NCBI GenBank assembly: GCA_965220535.1
Contig: OZ244833.1
Coordinates: forward strand, 1,178,001-1,242,000
Source: HK1 sp965220535
Lineage (GTDB): Bacteria > Pseudomonadota > Gammaproteobacteria > HK1
DNA: 64,000 nt
Direction: 5' to 3'
Made by a program: the position numbers and the translations under genes. The notes beneath the pieces are model-generated. The model was given only the letters and a program-made list of their open reading frames with translations, had not been told where the DNA came from and did not search any database. Shown here piece by piece: positions 36,431 through 46,005 of the stretch (its first letter is position 1; the number at the start of each line of letters is the position of its first letter).

Positions 36431-37787
36431 TGTTGCGCTCCTCGAAAGCTCATGCAGGAATGAAGCCTGCCTGATGGGTTTCCCTTCTTCGATGCATCAC
36501 ATCCGCTTCGAACATCCACTTCGGGTCTTGATCCGGGTTTTCGATCGCCCGGGCTTTCATCGAGGCTACCGGCACCTCGACATGAATCGAACCCGCCGAT
36601 CACCGGCGATTCTTTCGCTGCAAATTCCCGCCGCGACTCCGGCAGGATTCGATCGATTCGATTTTCATCTCGCGATTTTCATCTCGCTTGACAGCCTATT
36701 TGCGGACGATCTTCGGGTCCGCTCGTTTTTCCGGCGAGCCTTGGCTCCGGGATTCGTGATCATCGCGATGTTTCATTTCCTAGCGATACCGTCATCCGAA
36801 AAAATCGCGGCGAATTCGAAAATCGGGATATCTTCGATAACCCGGACCGGTGCGGGTAACGAGCGCAGGTGGCGGCTGTTTCATAGAGGCGGACAAGGCC
36901 TCGCCTCGCACCCTCATGCCCACATCACCCCCTGACCTGACAGGCCAAGGTCGGGTGCATCCCGATTCGGCTGCGAACTATACCACACATCAAACGGCAT
37001 CGGACTTTTGAATCTTACCAAAACACCGAAAGCAAGAAAGATTTTTCGCACGTCGGATTTGCCACGATCATCGCCACGATCATCTTCGCATTCATCGCGA
37101 GGGAAAGCGGCAACGGCTGACCGGGAATCCCTCCTTTTGTTTTGTCGGCCCGAACGAGTCAAGCCCGACCGCAACGATCCCGGCGCTCGAAGCCCGGTGT
37201 CGGCATCCATTTTATGCGGATTCGACTCGGCCCGGTTCGATTTTTCCGCTTCGCTTTTCGATCTCGTCGCGGGGATATCGCACGGGGGCGGCAAGGCCTC
37301 GAGGCCTCGGCAAGGATCCACGATCAGCGGCCATCGCCGTCGGATTCCAATCCCTTTGCGAAGACGACGAATCCGACCCCGCCACATCGGACGCTGCGAG
37401 ATCCCGCGGCGACGCTCCTTTTCGGCGAACTCCCTTTCGAGCGAGGGCGAGTCGCCGATGATCCGAAGACTTGGCGGGGAATCGACCGCCTTGGGCGCTC
37501 GCCGCCGCAAAGGTCCAGCGACCGCCTTCGTTTCCGGCTTCGGGCTTTTTCGGTTTCGAAAGCCCTCAAGAACCCCTCCTCGATGCCGGCGGCGCTTTGT
37601 CATCATGTCATCTGTCATCCGGGCTCGGCGTTGCGGCACCGATAGCCGAGCGAAGATAAATCCCGGTCGCGAGATTTTCGTTGCCTATATCCCTTGATTC
37701 TCGACCGGTGAGTCTCGGCCGAGCTCTTTCTCGTGGCGTCGAACACGCGAACACGCGGCGGATCCCGAAATCCCGCATGGAGGCGCT
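36431..37787. other. 1.36-kb spacer between gspD and the exported-protein gene
   Basis: No convincing gene. A 241-residue minus-strand frame (36914-37639) is arginine-rich, without ribosome site or family signal. The stretch separates the gsp operon from the exported-protein gene and should contain the latter's promoter; I could not place one with confidence. Confidence 0.55.
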
Positions 37788-40247
37788 CTATCTCGCACCC
37801 TGCCTCGCAACCGGTCCCCGCGAATCTCCTTGCGTCTCGGGCGCCGCCGCTGCGGGCTCGCTTCGGATCTCGGCGCTGGTTTCGGCAAGGGAGCCGGGAG
37901 CGGGGCGCACTTGCAGATTCGCCTCGGGTTCGGGCTCGGGTTCGGGCTCGGGTTCGGGCTCGGGTTCGGGCTCGGGTTCGGGCTCGGGTTCGGGCTCGGG
38001 TTCGGGCTCGGGTTCGGGCTCGGGTTCGGGCTCGGGTTCGGCGGCGGCCTCGGGAGCCGATAAAGAAAGGGGCTCGGAAACGACAGGCTCGGAGACGGGC
38101 TCGACGGGAGCCCCGAAACCGGTGGAGGAATCACCGACCCTCGAACTCATTCCCGCACGAAGATTCATCTGATCGCGCAACGTGGCCGTGAGTCGACGAC
38201 CCTCCTCGTTGCTGTTGACGACATAAGGAATCACCATGATGATGAGTTCGGTCCGGTCTTTTTGGAAAGTGTCCGAACGGAACAAAGCGCCGATCAGGGG
38301 AACGTCGCTGATCCCCCCGGGCAGATCGTTGCGCCCGTCGCTTTGGGTATTGGAGATCAACCCGCCCATCAGCAAAGAGCCTCCGTCGCGCAGAACCAAA
38401 GAGGTGCTCACTTGGCGGTTGAGGATGGTGGGAGAGCCTTCCAAACTCGTGGTCGCGCCCGGACGGGCCTCGCTCAAACTCTGGTTGATATCGAGTTCCA
38501 CGAGGCCGTTGGCCTGTACGGTGGGGGTAACGGAGAGATCCACACCGGTCTTGCGGTAAGTAACTTGCTGCACGATATCGCTGGTGCCGCTGGTCTGGGT
38601 CGTCGTCTGCTCGGCGGAGCGCTGGGTGATCAGCGGGATCTCGTTACCTACGTTGATGGAAGCGGTTTTGCCGCTGCGCACCAACAATCGCGGATTCGAG
38701 TGAATCACCACCCGACTGCTCTCCCGGAAAAAATTCAATGTCGCCCGCGTCGAGCCCGCGCTGTTCAAGGTGAAGGAAAGGCCCCGAGAACCGACGCCGA
38801 GAGCTTCCAAGGTGCTTCCCGTCAGGATGTCGTTGCCGATATCGTTCTTGATCAAGAACTCGAAACCGCTTTGCTCTTGGTCGGTCAAGGTGATCTCGGC
38901 CAAGAGCACTTCGATCAACACCGCGGGCTCGGGTTTGTCCAAGCGCCTGGCGATATCGAGAATGGCGGCCCATTCGATGCCGGTGCCCCGGAAAAAGAGG
39001 GTGTTGGTATTGGCGTCCACGACCAAGGTCCCCGGGGGACGATCCTCACCGTCGGCGATCTGAGGGCGCATCTGCCCGATGGTGGCGGTGATGGTCTCCG
39101 CTTTGACGTTGCGGACGAGGTAGGAATAGACATCCTCCTCGACCGACTTGCTGCGATCCTCGTCGAGAACCCGCGCCCATTCGAGGATATGGTCGAGCCC
39201 TTTTTGGTCCGCGGCGAAGACGATCAATTTATTCGTGCCCTCGATCGGCAGCAGCACCGAGCTGCCGCCGATACGGCCGATGCTGGGCTGGTAGCCCTCG
39301 GCGAGGAGAACGGTTTCGAGGGCCCGGGCGAGGGCTTGGGCGTCGAGGTAGCGGGGCTCGATGATGATCCCGTAGCGGCCGTGCAACAAGGGCTGATCGA
39401 GAACATCCATCATATCGATGGCTTGGGCGATCAACTCCGCGCTGCCGCTCAGCAGCAGTGCGTTGCGGTCGCCGTCTTGGGAGATCTGCAGGGGCTGGCC
39501 CTCGAAAGCCTGCCTTAGCCAACCGATCACTTGGGGGCTACGCGTCACCCGCAGGGGAACCAGCTGGAAGATGGTGCGATGGCTCGGCGGCACTTCCAGT
39601 TGGGCGCGACCGCTGATCAGAAGCGGGATCTCGCGGGTGGCGCTTTCCTTGCTGAGGGAAAAGGTGATGAGACCTTCCCTATCGCGCAATTCGATGCCGT
39701 ATTCCCGCAGCACTTGGCGGGCGGCGGAGAACAAGCGCGCCGGGGGCAAGGGTTCGGTCAATCGCAAGGTGACGAGATCCGAGCGTTGCCGCAACTCCGG
39801 GGCGATGACGAAAGACATCCCCAGCTCTTGCCCGAATACCTCGTTGATGAAGGTGATCAAGGGAATTTCGTTGAAACTGACGAGGATCGGATCGCCCGTC
39901 AGATCGGAGCCCATCCGATCCGCGATCCCCTCGGCTATCGTGCGCTGGATATCCACCCCCGGCGGGCGGCTGGTGCGCAGTCTCGTGCCCTTGTCCTCGG
40001 CGGACTCCCGGCTCGTCAGCGGCGTGGAGATGGGAACCTCCTCGGAAGCGGGGGACGGCCAACTCGGCGGGCGGGGCTCCCTAAGCGGTTCGGGCAACGG
40101 GGGGATCTGGATATTTTGACAAGCGCTCGCCAGCAAAGACAGGCATAGCACACCGGCGAGACGGAAAAAACGCCGCGAGCGACGCTCGAAGCCCGATCGA
40201 ACCGGAGTGTCGACGAGTGTGTCGCGGACAAGGGGGATTTTTTTCAT
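37788..40247 (-). CDS. gspD: Type II secretion secretin GspD (lipoprotein-type, Glu-Pro tail)
   Basis: Forms the outer-membrane channel of the type II system. Start at 40247 gives 819 residues; the N-terminus has a lipobox L-A-S-A-C, so the secretin is probably lipidated. Then follow the N0-N3 periplasmic domains (about 90-400), with repeated strand-helix units such as N-E-I-P-L-I-T-F-I-N-E-V-F, and the secretin domain (about 480-720) with N-E-I-P-L-I-T-Q-R-S and G-G-L-I-S-N-T-Q-S-D. Oddity: after the S-domain region comes about 80 residues with a 40-residue Glu-Pro run made by a 12-bp repeat. It is last in the operon, 368 bp after gspC, so it may have its own promoter. Confidence 0.93.
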   Translation of the reverse strand: MKKIPLVRDTLVDTPVRSGFERRSRRFFRLAGVLCLSLLASACQNIQIPPLPEPLREPRPPSWPSPASEEVPISTPLTSRESAEDKGTRLRTSRPPGVDIQRTIAEGIADRMGSDLTGDPILVSFNEIPLITFINEVFGQELGMSFVIAPELRQRSDLVTLRLTEPLPPARLFSAARQVLREYGIELRDREGLITFSLSKESATREIPLLISGRAQLEVPPSHRTIFQLVPLRVTRSPQVIGWLRQAFEGQPLQISQDGDRNALLLSGSAELIAQAIDMMDVLDQPLLHGRYGIIIEPRYLDAQALARALETVLLAEGYQPSIGRIGGSSVLLPIEGTNKLIVFAADQKGLDHILEWARVLDEDRSKSVEEDVYSYLVRNVKAETITATIGQMRPQIADGEDRPPGTLVVDANTNTLFFRGTGIEWAAILDIARRLDKPEPAVLIEVLLAEITLTDQEQSGFEFLIKNDIGNDILTGSTLEALGVGSRGLSFTLNSAGSTRATLNFFRESSRVVIHSNPRLLVRSGKTASINVGNEIPLITQRSAEQTTTQTSGTSDIVQQVTYRKTGVDLSVTPTVQANGLVELDINQSLSEARPGATTSLEGSPTILNRQVSTSLVLRDGGSLLMGGLISNTQSDGRNDLPGGISDVPLIGALFRSDTFQKDRTELIIMVIPYVVNSNEEGRRLTATLRDQMNLRAGMSSRVGDSSTGFGAPVEPVSEPVVSEPLSLSAPEAAAEPEPEPEPEPEPEPEPEPEPEPEPEPEPEPEPEPEPEPEANLQVRPAPGSLAETSAEIRSEPAAAAPETQGDSRGPVARQGAR
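37921..38040. repeat. 12-bp repeat inside gspD, 10 copies
   Basis: Unit GGCTCGGGTTCG on the plus strand, nine perfect copies plus one with a single change, 120 bp in all. In gspD it encodes alternating Glu-Pro near the C-terminus. Copy number and unit size match the unrelated array at 1185-1304. Confidence 0.95.
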
Positions 40248-40615
40248 CGGACAGATAGCTCGCTCGATTGTTCCTTCGATGGCCGTCCCGCGCCTACTAC
40301 GAAAGCGGGGTACGGGGATGGCCGGGATTTTATAGCGATCGAAATGATCTAATGATCTTATGCCAAGGGCAAAGACTTGCGCCGGATCCGCAGGCAGAAT
40401 CATCCGAAAACGAAAAGTCCCTCCGACGACATCGCCTTCGAAAATGCGCTACGGCTTCGAGGCTTCAAGGCTTCGATCTCGACTTCGACCTCGACGACTC
40501 GCTCGCGCACCGCTTCGGCAGCGGCGAAAGATCTGATCGAGCCGGATTCATCGAACTTCGAAGGAAGCCCTTCTTGCCCGCCTTGAAGATTCGATGCGAA
40601 GCGAAAAAGCACGGC
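40248..40615. other. Gap between gspC and gspD
   Basis: 368 bp, unusually long inside this operon. It has no gene; it could hold a separate gspD promoter. None was identified with confidence. Confidence 0.5.
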
Positions 40616-41296
40616 TCATTGCACCGGGGTATCCGATAGCGCCGGGGTATCCGATGCCGCCGGGATCGACGAGGGATCTCCAGATATCGGATCTCCGGGG
40701 ATCGATCTCGGGAAGAGTTCCAACACTTCCTCCGTTTCGCCGTTCGCATGTCTCAACGTCAAGGAATTGCCCGATACGCTCACCAAAGCGCGACCGTCGG
40801 GCAATGCATCGCCGAGACCGTAGCGCGTGACCTCCCCCGATTCTCCCTGCAAGAGCATCGCGCTGTTGTCGCCGGTAACGATCAGCCCGATGAATCCTAT
40901 CTTTTGCAGCTCCGGGTTGGTGGTGGCTTCGAAAGCGGGCTCGGGCTCGGGTTCGGGAGGAGGGGGCGGCGGCTCGGGGACGGGGACCACCGGAGCCTGC
41001 GAACTGACCACCGCGGGAAGCTTACCCCACAAAGCGGTGGCGAGAAATCCGTCGAGATCCTCGGGAGGAGCAACGCCAGGCGCCTCGCCTTCGAGAGCCG
41101 TATTCGCGCGCACATCCGTTTGGGAAACCGGTACCGGCACCGGCAAGGTCAAAGCCGAAGCCAGCACCGCGATCATCACCGACGACAGCAAAAAGACCAT
41201 GCGCCACCGCCCGCGACGCGATGCTTTGACGCCGGAAGATGGCGATGCGTCGGATGGATCGTTTTCCGATGCGGGGACGGCCGAGGAGATGCTCAT
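40616..41296 (-). CDS. gspC: Type II secretion inner-membrane protein GspC
   Basis: Bitopic protein linking the inner-membrane platform to the secretin. 226 residues from ATG 41296, one base after the gspM stop. A single membrane helix lies at about 32-52, followed by a proline/glutamate-rich linker (P-P-P-P-P-P-E-P-E-P-E-P) and the HR domain (about 130-205: I-G-F-I-G-L-I-V-T-G-D-N-S-A-M-L). The PDZ domain of classical GspC is missing; the tail is short and includes an 18-bp duplication (S-D-T-P-A-L-S-D-T-P). Could also be named type II N-like protein, but the HR domain supports GspC. Confidence 0.8.
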   Translation of the reverse strand: MSISSAVPASENDPSDASPSSGVKASRRGRWRMVFLLSSVMIAVLASALTLPVPVPVSQTDVRANTALEGEAPGVAPPEDLDGFLATALWGKLPAVVSSQAPVVPVPEPPPPPPEPEPEPAFEATTNPELQKIGFIGLIVTGDNSAMLLQGESGEVTRYGLGDALPDGRALVSVSGNSLTLRHANGETEEVLELFPRSIPGDPISGDPSSIPAASDTPALSDTPVQ

Positions 41297-41297
41297 T

Positions 41298-41918
41298 TCA
41301 GGAGCGATCCCCCGCCGGCGCCGCGGCCTCGGTGGAAGCCGCATCCTCGGCGGCGGAAACGACGGTATAGGCGGAGACGATCATGCGAACCCTCAAGGTG
41401 CGGGCGTTGATGGTCAGACGGTCCACCACGATCTGACCGGGAGAAGTCGCCAAGGCGTGGAGCAGGCGCACTTCGCTCCCGGGGCGATATTTCGCATCGA
41501 GACGGGTTTGGACACGATAGATTCCCGGCAGATCCGGCACCGGCTGGTTCACCCCGGAGCGGATATGGGGGGTATGCATCCCCGCTTCTTTCGAGATTTC
41601 GAGCAACGCGGTCTGCAGCTGGGCCTGGGCGAGCCCCTCGGTCTCGTTCACCCAAAATGTTTCCCTTAGCCCTGCGTTGAGGGATTGCTCTTCGGCGAGG
41701 CGCAAAGGCCAATCCTTGTCCTCGAGCAACGCCGCGGCGCGGGCCCCTCGATCGGCCACGGAAAAATATTCACCCTGGGCCGCGGCCAAACGATCGCTTT
41801 GCATCAGCAGCAGCTGGACGGCGAGGATCGCCATGATAAGCCAGACGCCGATACGCAAGCGGCGACGAGCCACCAACTCGCCGTGGATATGCCGGGCGGC
41901 CTTGCCGAAAGCGCTCAT
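41298..41918 (-). CDS. gspM: Type II secretion protein GspM
   Basis: 206 residues with one N-terminal membrane helix (about 23-40) and a periplasmic coiled then ferredoxin-like part. It partners with GspL in the inner-membrane platform. ATG overlaps the gspL stop by 4 bp. Identification rests on topology, size and operon position more than on sequence motifs. Confidence 0.8.
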   Translation of the reverse strand: MSAFGKAARHIHGELVARRRLRIGVWLIMAILAVQLLLMQSDRLAAAQGEYFSVADRGARAAALLEDKDWPLRLAEEQSLNAGLRETFWVNETEGLAQAQLQTALLEISKEAGMHTPHIRSGVNQPVPDLPGIYRVQTRLDAKYRPGSEVRLLHALATSPGQIVVDRLTINARTLRVRMIVSAYTVVSAAEDAASTEAAAPAGDRS

Positions 41919-43024
41919 CTACCCACCTCCAGCGTGATTTCGAGGCGATCCGCCTCTCTTGCGGGCTCCACCTTGACGCCGGCGAATTCGGGCACGTTCT
42001 CCAAAGCCCGTACATAAGCGATCGGATCCGGCGTGGCGGATTTTTCCTCGATGACGAAGCGCAGCGTTTTTTGCTGGTAGTCCCAGGTATGCAGCTGCGC
42101 CGATTCCGCAGGCAAGGCATCGTCGACGAGTTTCATCAAATAGGCTTGGGAGGGCTCCCGATCCAGCCGCGCGAGGGATTCGTTGATGCGCCGCAGTTTG
42201 AGGAAGTCATCGCGGGATTCCAAGATCGGATCCAACGCGTCTTGCACGCGGGCGTATTCACCGGCAGCGGTCTCGGTCAGGGTGCGCAATTTCCACAAAC
42301 GCGCCTCCTGCCAGACAAGAGCGGCGGCCACCGCGAAAACGCAAGCCGCCACCAGGCTCCACTCGTTGTCCTCCAACCATTCGCGCAGGCTGCGCGGTGC
42401 GATCCAAGGATCGGGGAAATGGTCGGCGGGAAGGGGGTCCATGACCGCCGCCGGAAGACCGGCGGCGAGCTGCGACTCGTCGCTCCCCGCTTGGCGCAAG
42501 GCATGATGGAAGCGGTTGATATCCGCCTCCTTCGGACGCTCGGGAAACCATCTCGAATCGAGCAACACCCCGCCCTTCCAATACTGTATTTCCCAACCGT
42601 CATGACAACGCTGCAAAGCCGCCCCGGATGCCTTGCGCGGCAGAAAAACGCTCTCCGGCAAGGCGGGCACGGATCGATCGAGCACGGGAAGATCGGGATC
42701 GGCCAAAGCCTCGTCGGGCCATTGATCCAATGCCTCTTCGTCCCAGCACCAGACCATCGCCTTGCTGCCGGACCAGACGCAGTGATAGCCGGTGCGCTCG
42801 AAAGGACTCCAAATCGGCACCTGATACGCCAATGCGCTGCGCCGTCGATCCCGCGGGATATTCGCGAAATCCTCGCAGCGAAAAATGCATAACCCCCGAC
42901 CGACGACTCGGTAGGAGTGCGAGGTGCGCACCGGAAAAGGATGCACCCCCTTGCGGGTACGGATGATAGCGGGGGCGCCGAAAAAGCGTCTTCTGATCGC
43001 GCCCAAGCTCTGCCTTATCGTCAT
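41915..43024 (-). CDS. gspL: Type II secretion protein GspL
   Basis: 369 residues: a cytoplasmic domain that docks the ATPase GspE, one membrane helix at about 226-243 (W-S-L-V-A-A-C-V-F-A-V-A-A-A-L-V), and a periplasmic ferredoxin-like domain. Starts 2 bp after gspK. The cytoplasmic actin-like domain is shorter than in Vibrio or Pseudomonas GspL. Assignment from position, topology and size. Confidence 0.82.
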   Translation of the reverse strand: MTIRQSLGAIRRRFFGAPAIIRTRKGVHPFPVRTSHSYRVVGRGLCIFRCEDFANIPRDRRRSALAYQVPIWSPFERTGYHCVWSGSKAMVWCWDEEALDQWPDEALADPDLPVLDRSVPALPESVFLPRKASGAALQRCHDGWEIQYWKGGVLLDSRWFPERPKEADINRFHHALRQAGSDESQLAAGLPAAVMDPLPADHFPDPWIAPRSLREWLEDNEWSLVAACVFAVAAALVWQEARLWKLRTLTETAAGEYARVQDALDPILESRDDFLKLRRINESLARLDREPSQAYLMKLVDDALPAESAQLHTWDYQQKTLRFVIEEKSATPDPIAYVRALENVPEFAGVKVEPAREADRLEITLEVGR

Positions 43025-43026
43025 CG

Positions 43027-44151
43027 TCAGGATTCTTCCGGGGGATCGTCTTCGTCTTCGTCTTCGTCCGCGCCCTCTTCATCGGCGTCGTATCCGAAGT
43101 GCGCGACAGGAAGCTGCCGGGGGGCATCGTATGCCTCGTCCGGCACCAAGGGCTGCGGGTATCGATAAATCGTATTCCAAGGCGCCTTGTCACCCAAAGG
43201 CTTGAGTCGGATACCGAAAAGCCGTTGCATCCGATCCCCCGAAGTCCAAGTGGCGATCCGCAAATAACGCTGGGGAAATCTCAGATACTCCATTTTGTCG
43301 ATATCCGGGGTCTCACCGGTAAGAGAGGCTATCTGCTGAGGATCGTTGATCGACTGCCAACTGCGAGCGTCCTCCAAGGCGGCGAGCGACTCCTTGTCGA
43401 CTTTCAGCCACGCGGCGATCACGTCCAGCCGCATGGTGTTGAAATTGTATCCCATCAATTGATGCATCGAGAGCATCGGGAGCAGCCGCTGCCATTGCTC
43501 GGGAGTGAAGACATCGGTCCCCAAGACCTGCTGCAACTCGAGGGGGCTGACCATCATCCAATTCGCCGGAACCGGCATCTTTTTCAACCGATACTCGTAA
43601 TCCTCCGCCCCCCCTAGGCGCATATCCCGATCATGATCGACATAGTCCTCGATCTTCGGGATCAGGCGCGAAATCTCGGGTTCGGACAAACCGATCGACT
43701 CCAATATCCGCGGGAACATGCGCGTGCCCGGGGTGCTGATCGACACCAGACCGCTTTCGTCTTGCACCGAGAAAAGGGTATCGCCGATGCCCTGGTAAGT
43801 CTGCCCCGCAAGCTGCAAGATGCCGTCGATTCCCTCTCCCGAAAGCGGCAGGGCCGCGCCGTCGACGGTCTCGCCGTAAAAACGTTGCACCGGCTCGATC
43901 AGCAATCCGCGATGGGCCATACGTCCGGTTACGAGCATATAGATCAAGGTGTTCTCGGTATTGATCCGATCGACTTCCCTTTGCAGCGTATCGCGGGCTT
44001 TGATCGCCCGCTCGATATCCCCGCCGACGGTGCTGTCGATATAGGCGGCAAGCACGGCCAAACCCGCCAGCGTCCACAGCGTGGCGACAAGGATGAAACC
44101 CCTTGCCGGGGCTCGCCTCGAACGGCGATCGGAAACGAAGCGAGGACTCAT
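43027..44151 (-). CDS. gspK: Type II secretion minor pseudopilin GspK
   Basis: 374 residues; the tip pseudopilin. The N-terminal leader ends A-R-G before F-I-L-V-A-T-L-W, and, as is typical for GspK, the Glu at position 5 is absent. The large globular part (I-N-T-E-N, S-V-Q-D-E-S-G-L-V-S-I-S, helical insert) fits GspK. The C-terminus is acidic (D-A-D-E-E-G-A-D-E-D-E-D-E-D-D) due to a hexamer-like repeat at 43035-43075. ATGA overlap with gspJ. Confidence 0.9.
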   Translation of the reverse strand: MSPRFVSDRRSRRAPARGFILVATLWTLAGLAVLAAYIDSTVGGDIERAIKARDTLQREVDRINTENTLIYMLVTGRMAHRGLLIEPVQRFYGETVDGAALPLSGEGIDGILQLAGQTYQGIGDTLFSVQDESGLVSISTPGTRMFPRILESIGLSEPEISRLIPKIEDYVDHDRDMRLGGAEDYEYRLKKMPVPANWMMVSPLELQQVLGTDVFTPEQWQRLLPMLSMHQLMGYNFNTMRLDVIAAWLKVDKESLAALEDARSWQSINDPQQIASLTGETPDIDKMEYLRFPQRYLRIATWTSGDRMQRLFGIRLKPLGDKAPWNTIYRYPQPLVPDEAYDAPRQLPVAHFGYDADEEGADEDEDEDDPPEES

Positions 44152-44810
44152 GGCACTTCCCTCTTATCCAGCATCGGCTCCGGGTGAAGGGCCAAACGGG
44201 CCAACCATACGGTATGCCCGGACTGCGAGACGAGGCGCACCATACGCGGGATGCGCACTCGGGCGAAGCCCTCCGCCCGCCACAGGGTATGCCATTGATC
44301 CGGATCGTCGGCGTACTGAAAGGAAAGCGCCCCCCCTTCGTCCCCGACCTTGATGATCCATTCGATCTTGCCATCGTCGCCTTCGACCGCTCCCGGGCGG
44401 TACTCGGTATAGGCGAGGTAGGGCGGAGCGCCTTCGTTGTAGATCTGCCATCGGGCGATCGCCGGGGTCCCGGGAGGGGAGGCGAGCGGTTGCAAGGTCA
44501 GGCCTTGGAACTCCGTCGCGCCCCCGGAAAAACCCCGCTTCTCCGCGTCCATCGAAGGAACCATCGCTTGCACCGACGACATGAACCAATGCTGCCCGAG
44601 GCCGACGGTGGCGGCATCCCGATGCACCCGCCGAATCACGCTGTAGCCGTTCAAATAATTCCCGAAGGCCTGGACGAGGATGGTGCTGACCAACGATATC
44701 ATGATCAAAACCACCAACATCTCGAGCAGGGTCAAACCGGCGGCTTTGCTCGACGCGGCGGGCGCGCCGGCGGCGGCCGGGGCGCGACGATGCGGGGATG
44801 CGTCTTTCAT
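44148..44810 (-). CDS. gspJ: Type II secretion minor pseudopilin GspJ
   Basis: 220 residues with a prepilin-type N-terminus: leader to A-A-G, then L-T-L-L-E-M-L-V-V-L-I-M, with Glu at +5. The segment after the helix (Y-S-V-I-R-R-V-H-R-D) and size fit GspJ. The leader is about 25 residues and alanine-rich. Starts 6 bp after gspI. Confidence 0.88.
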   Translation of the reverse strand: MKDASPHRRAPAAAGAPAASSKAAGLTLLEMLVVLIMISLVSTILVQAFGNYLNGYSVIRRVHRDAATVGLGQHWFMSSVQAMVPSMDAEKRGFSGGATEFQGLTLQPLASPPGTPAIARWQIYNEGAPPYLAYTEYRPGAVEGDDGKIEWIIKVGDEGGALSFQYADDPDQWHTLWRAEGFARVRIPRMVRLVSQSGHTVWLARLALHPEPMLDKREVP

Positions 44811-44816
44811 CGCTTT

Positions 44817-45296
44817 TTAATAATCCAACGTGCGAACTTTTTCGTAACCGACGAGGCGCAGCCGATAACGACCGACCTGACGCTCGACCGATTCGTCGGT
44901 TCTCATCAGATCGAGATCGACCTCGTAAAGACCCACCTCGTAAAGCCCTTTCCCCCCTTGCGTCCCTTGGCTTTGGCGCGCGGGCTCCATGAGCTCCGCA
45001 TCCCATTTGACCAGATAGCCCCCGCCGATATCCGCTTGTCCTTGGGGCTGCATCCGGGGATTGATGGCATGCAGGTAGTCGAAGGCGCGGTAAACGGCGC
45101 TCTCTTGGTGGGCCGCGTCCTTGGCGCGGTGCATCTGGATCATGTTGGTGTTGAGCAATGCGTAAAGGCTCACGCCGACCCCGGAGAAAACGACCAAGGC
45201 CACGATCGCTTCGAGCAGGGAAAAACCGCGCTGGGATCGCAAAGACCGCCGGCGGTCGGCGCGAAGCCGAAGCGGCGATGCCGAAAAACTCCGCAT
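44817..45296 (-). CDS. gspI: Type II secretion minor pseudopilin GspI
   Basis: Prepilin-like: basic leader, then G-F-S-L-L-E-A-I-V-A-L-V-V-F. The chosen ATG at 45296 gives 159 residues and a 23-residue leader; an ATG at 45386 would add 30 residues and overlap gspH. A 15-bp tandem duplication encodes G-L-Y-E-V twice near the C-terminal third. Position between gspH and gspJ supports the call. Confidence 0.85.
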   Translation of the reverse strand: MRSFSASPLRLRADRRRSLRSQRGFSLLEAIVALVVFSGVGVSLYALLNTNMIQMHRAKDAAHQESAVYRAFDYLHAINPRMQPQGQADIGGGYLVKWDAELMEPARQSQGTQGGKGLYEVGLYEVDLDLMRTDESVERQVGRYRLRLVGYEKVRTLDY

Positions 45297-45351
45297 CTCC
45301 GGCCTACGCGCGGCCCGCGCGGGCCGGCAAGGAAAACGCGGCGTGCACGAT

Positions 45352-46005
45352 CTAAGCGTTTTCCGAAGGTGAATTCGCGGGATCATTTTCCTGGTTCAAC
45401 TCGCAATAAGGGGGGGCGAGGGTAAAACGCATGATTTCCTCCCCCTCATGCAACAAGGTCAGTTCCGACCCGAGACACACCCCGTTGGAGCGAATCAGCA
45501 AGGGGGGATCGAGCCTCACCTCCCACGAGGGGGGGAGCTCAAGGGGATAACGAACGAAACGATCGCCGGGGGTTTCGCCGAAATGGACAATATCCTCGCT
45601 CGCCGAGGGGGCATCGCCGGCATCGCCGACCTCGTCGGCGAAGGCATCGGCGGCCGGATTCGGATCGTGCGTGGAACTCATCACGACGAAGGCGCTTCGT
45701 TCGAGCACCGCGCGACGTCCGAGCCCGGCGATCTGATCGACGATTCGATCCCGTCCGGTCGTCCGATCGATGCCGCCGAAAATGCGCTCCAGATTGGGAA
45801 TGGCCACCGCGCTTAGCAATCCGAGCAACACCAAGGCCACGAGCAGCTCGATCAAGGTGAAGCCGCTCGCGCGGGAAATCGACTCTCGGGTCCTCGGGCG
45901 ATATCTCGGCGAGGTGTCGTCTCGAAAAGAGAAATCGGAAGCGTCGGAGGACGGGCCTTGCCGGCAACGAGGCCTAGTTCTGCGGCAAATAACCGATGTC
46001 GGCAT
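45352..46005 (-). CDS. gspH: Type II secretion minor pseudopilin GspH
   Basis: 217 residues with a long leader (about 47) before S-G-F-T-L-I-E-L-L-V-A-L-V-L-L. It is preceded by gspG and overlaps its 3' end by 32 bp because no other start codon lies in frame before the prepilin site. The globular part is compact, as in GspH. Two acidic loops (residues about 115-135) are rich in D and A. Confidence 0.83.
   Translation of the reverse strand: MPTSVICRRTRPRCRQGPSSDASDFSFRDDTSPRYRPRTRESISRASGFTLIELLVALVLLGLLSAVAIPNLERIFGGIDRTTGRDRIVDQIAGLGRRAVLERSAFVVMSSTHDPNPAADAFADEVGDAGDAPSASEDIVHFGETPGDRFVRYPLELPPSWEVRLDPPLLIRSNGVCLGSELTLLHEGEEIMRFTLAPPYCELNQENDPANSPSENA

Noticed and set aside
36914..37639. 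A 241-residue minus-strand gene between gspD and the exported protein
   Set aside because: Arginine-rich, no ribosome site, no domain, and composition identical to other non-coding spacers.
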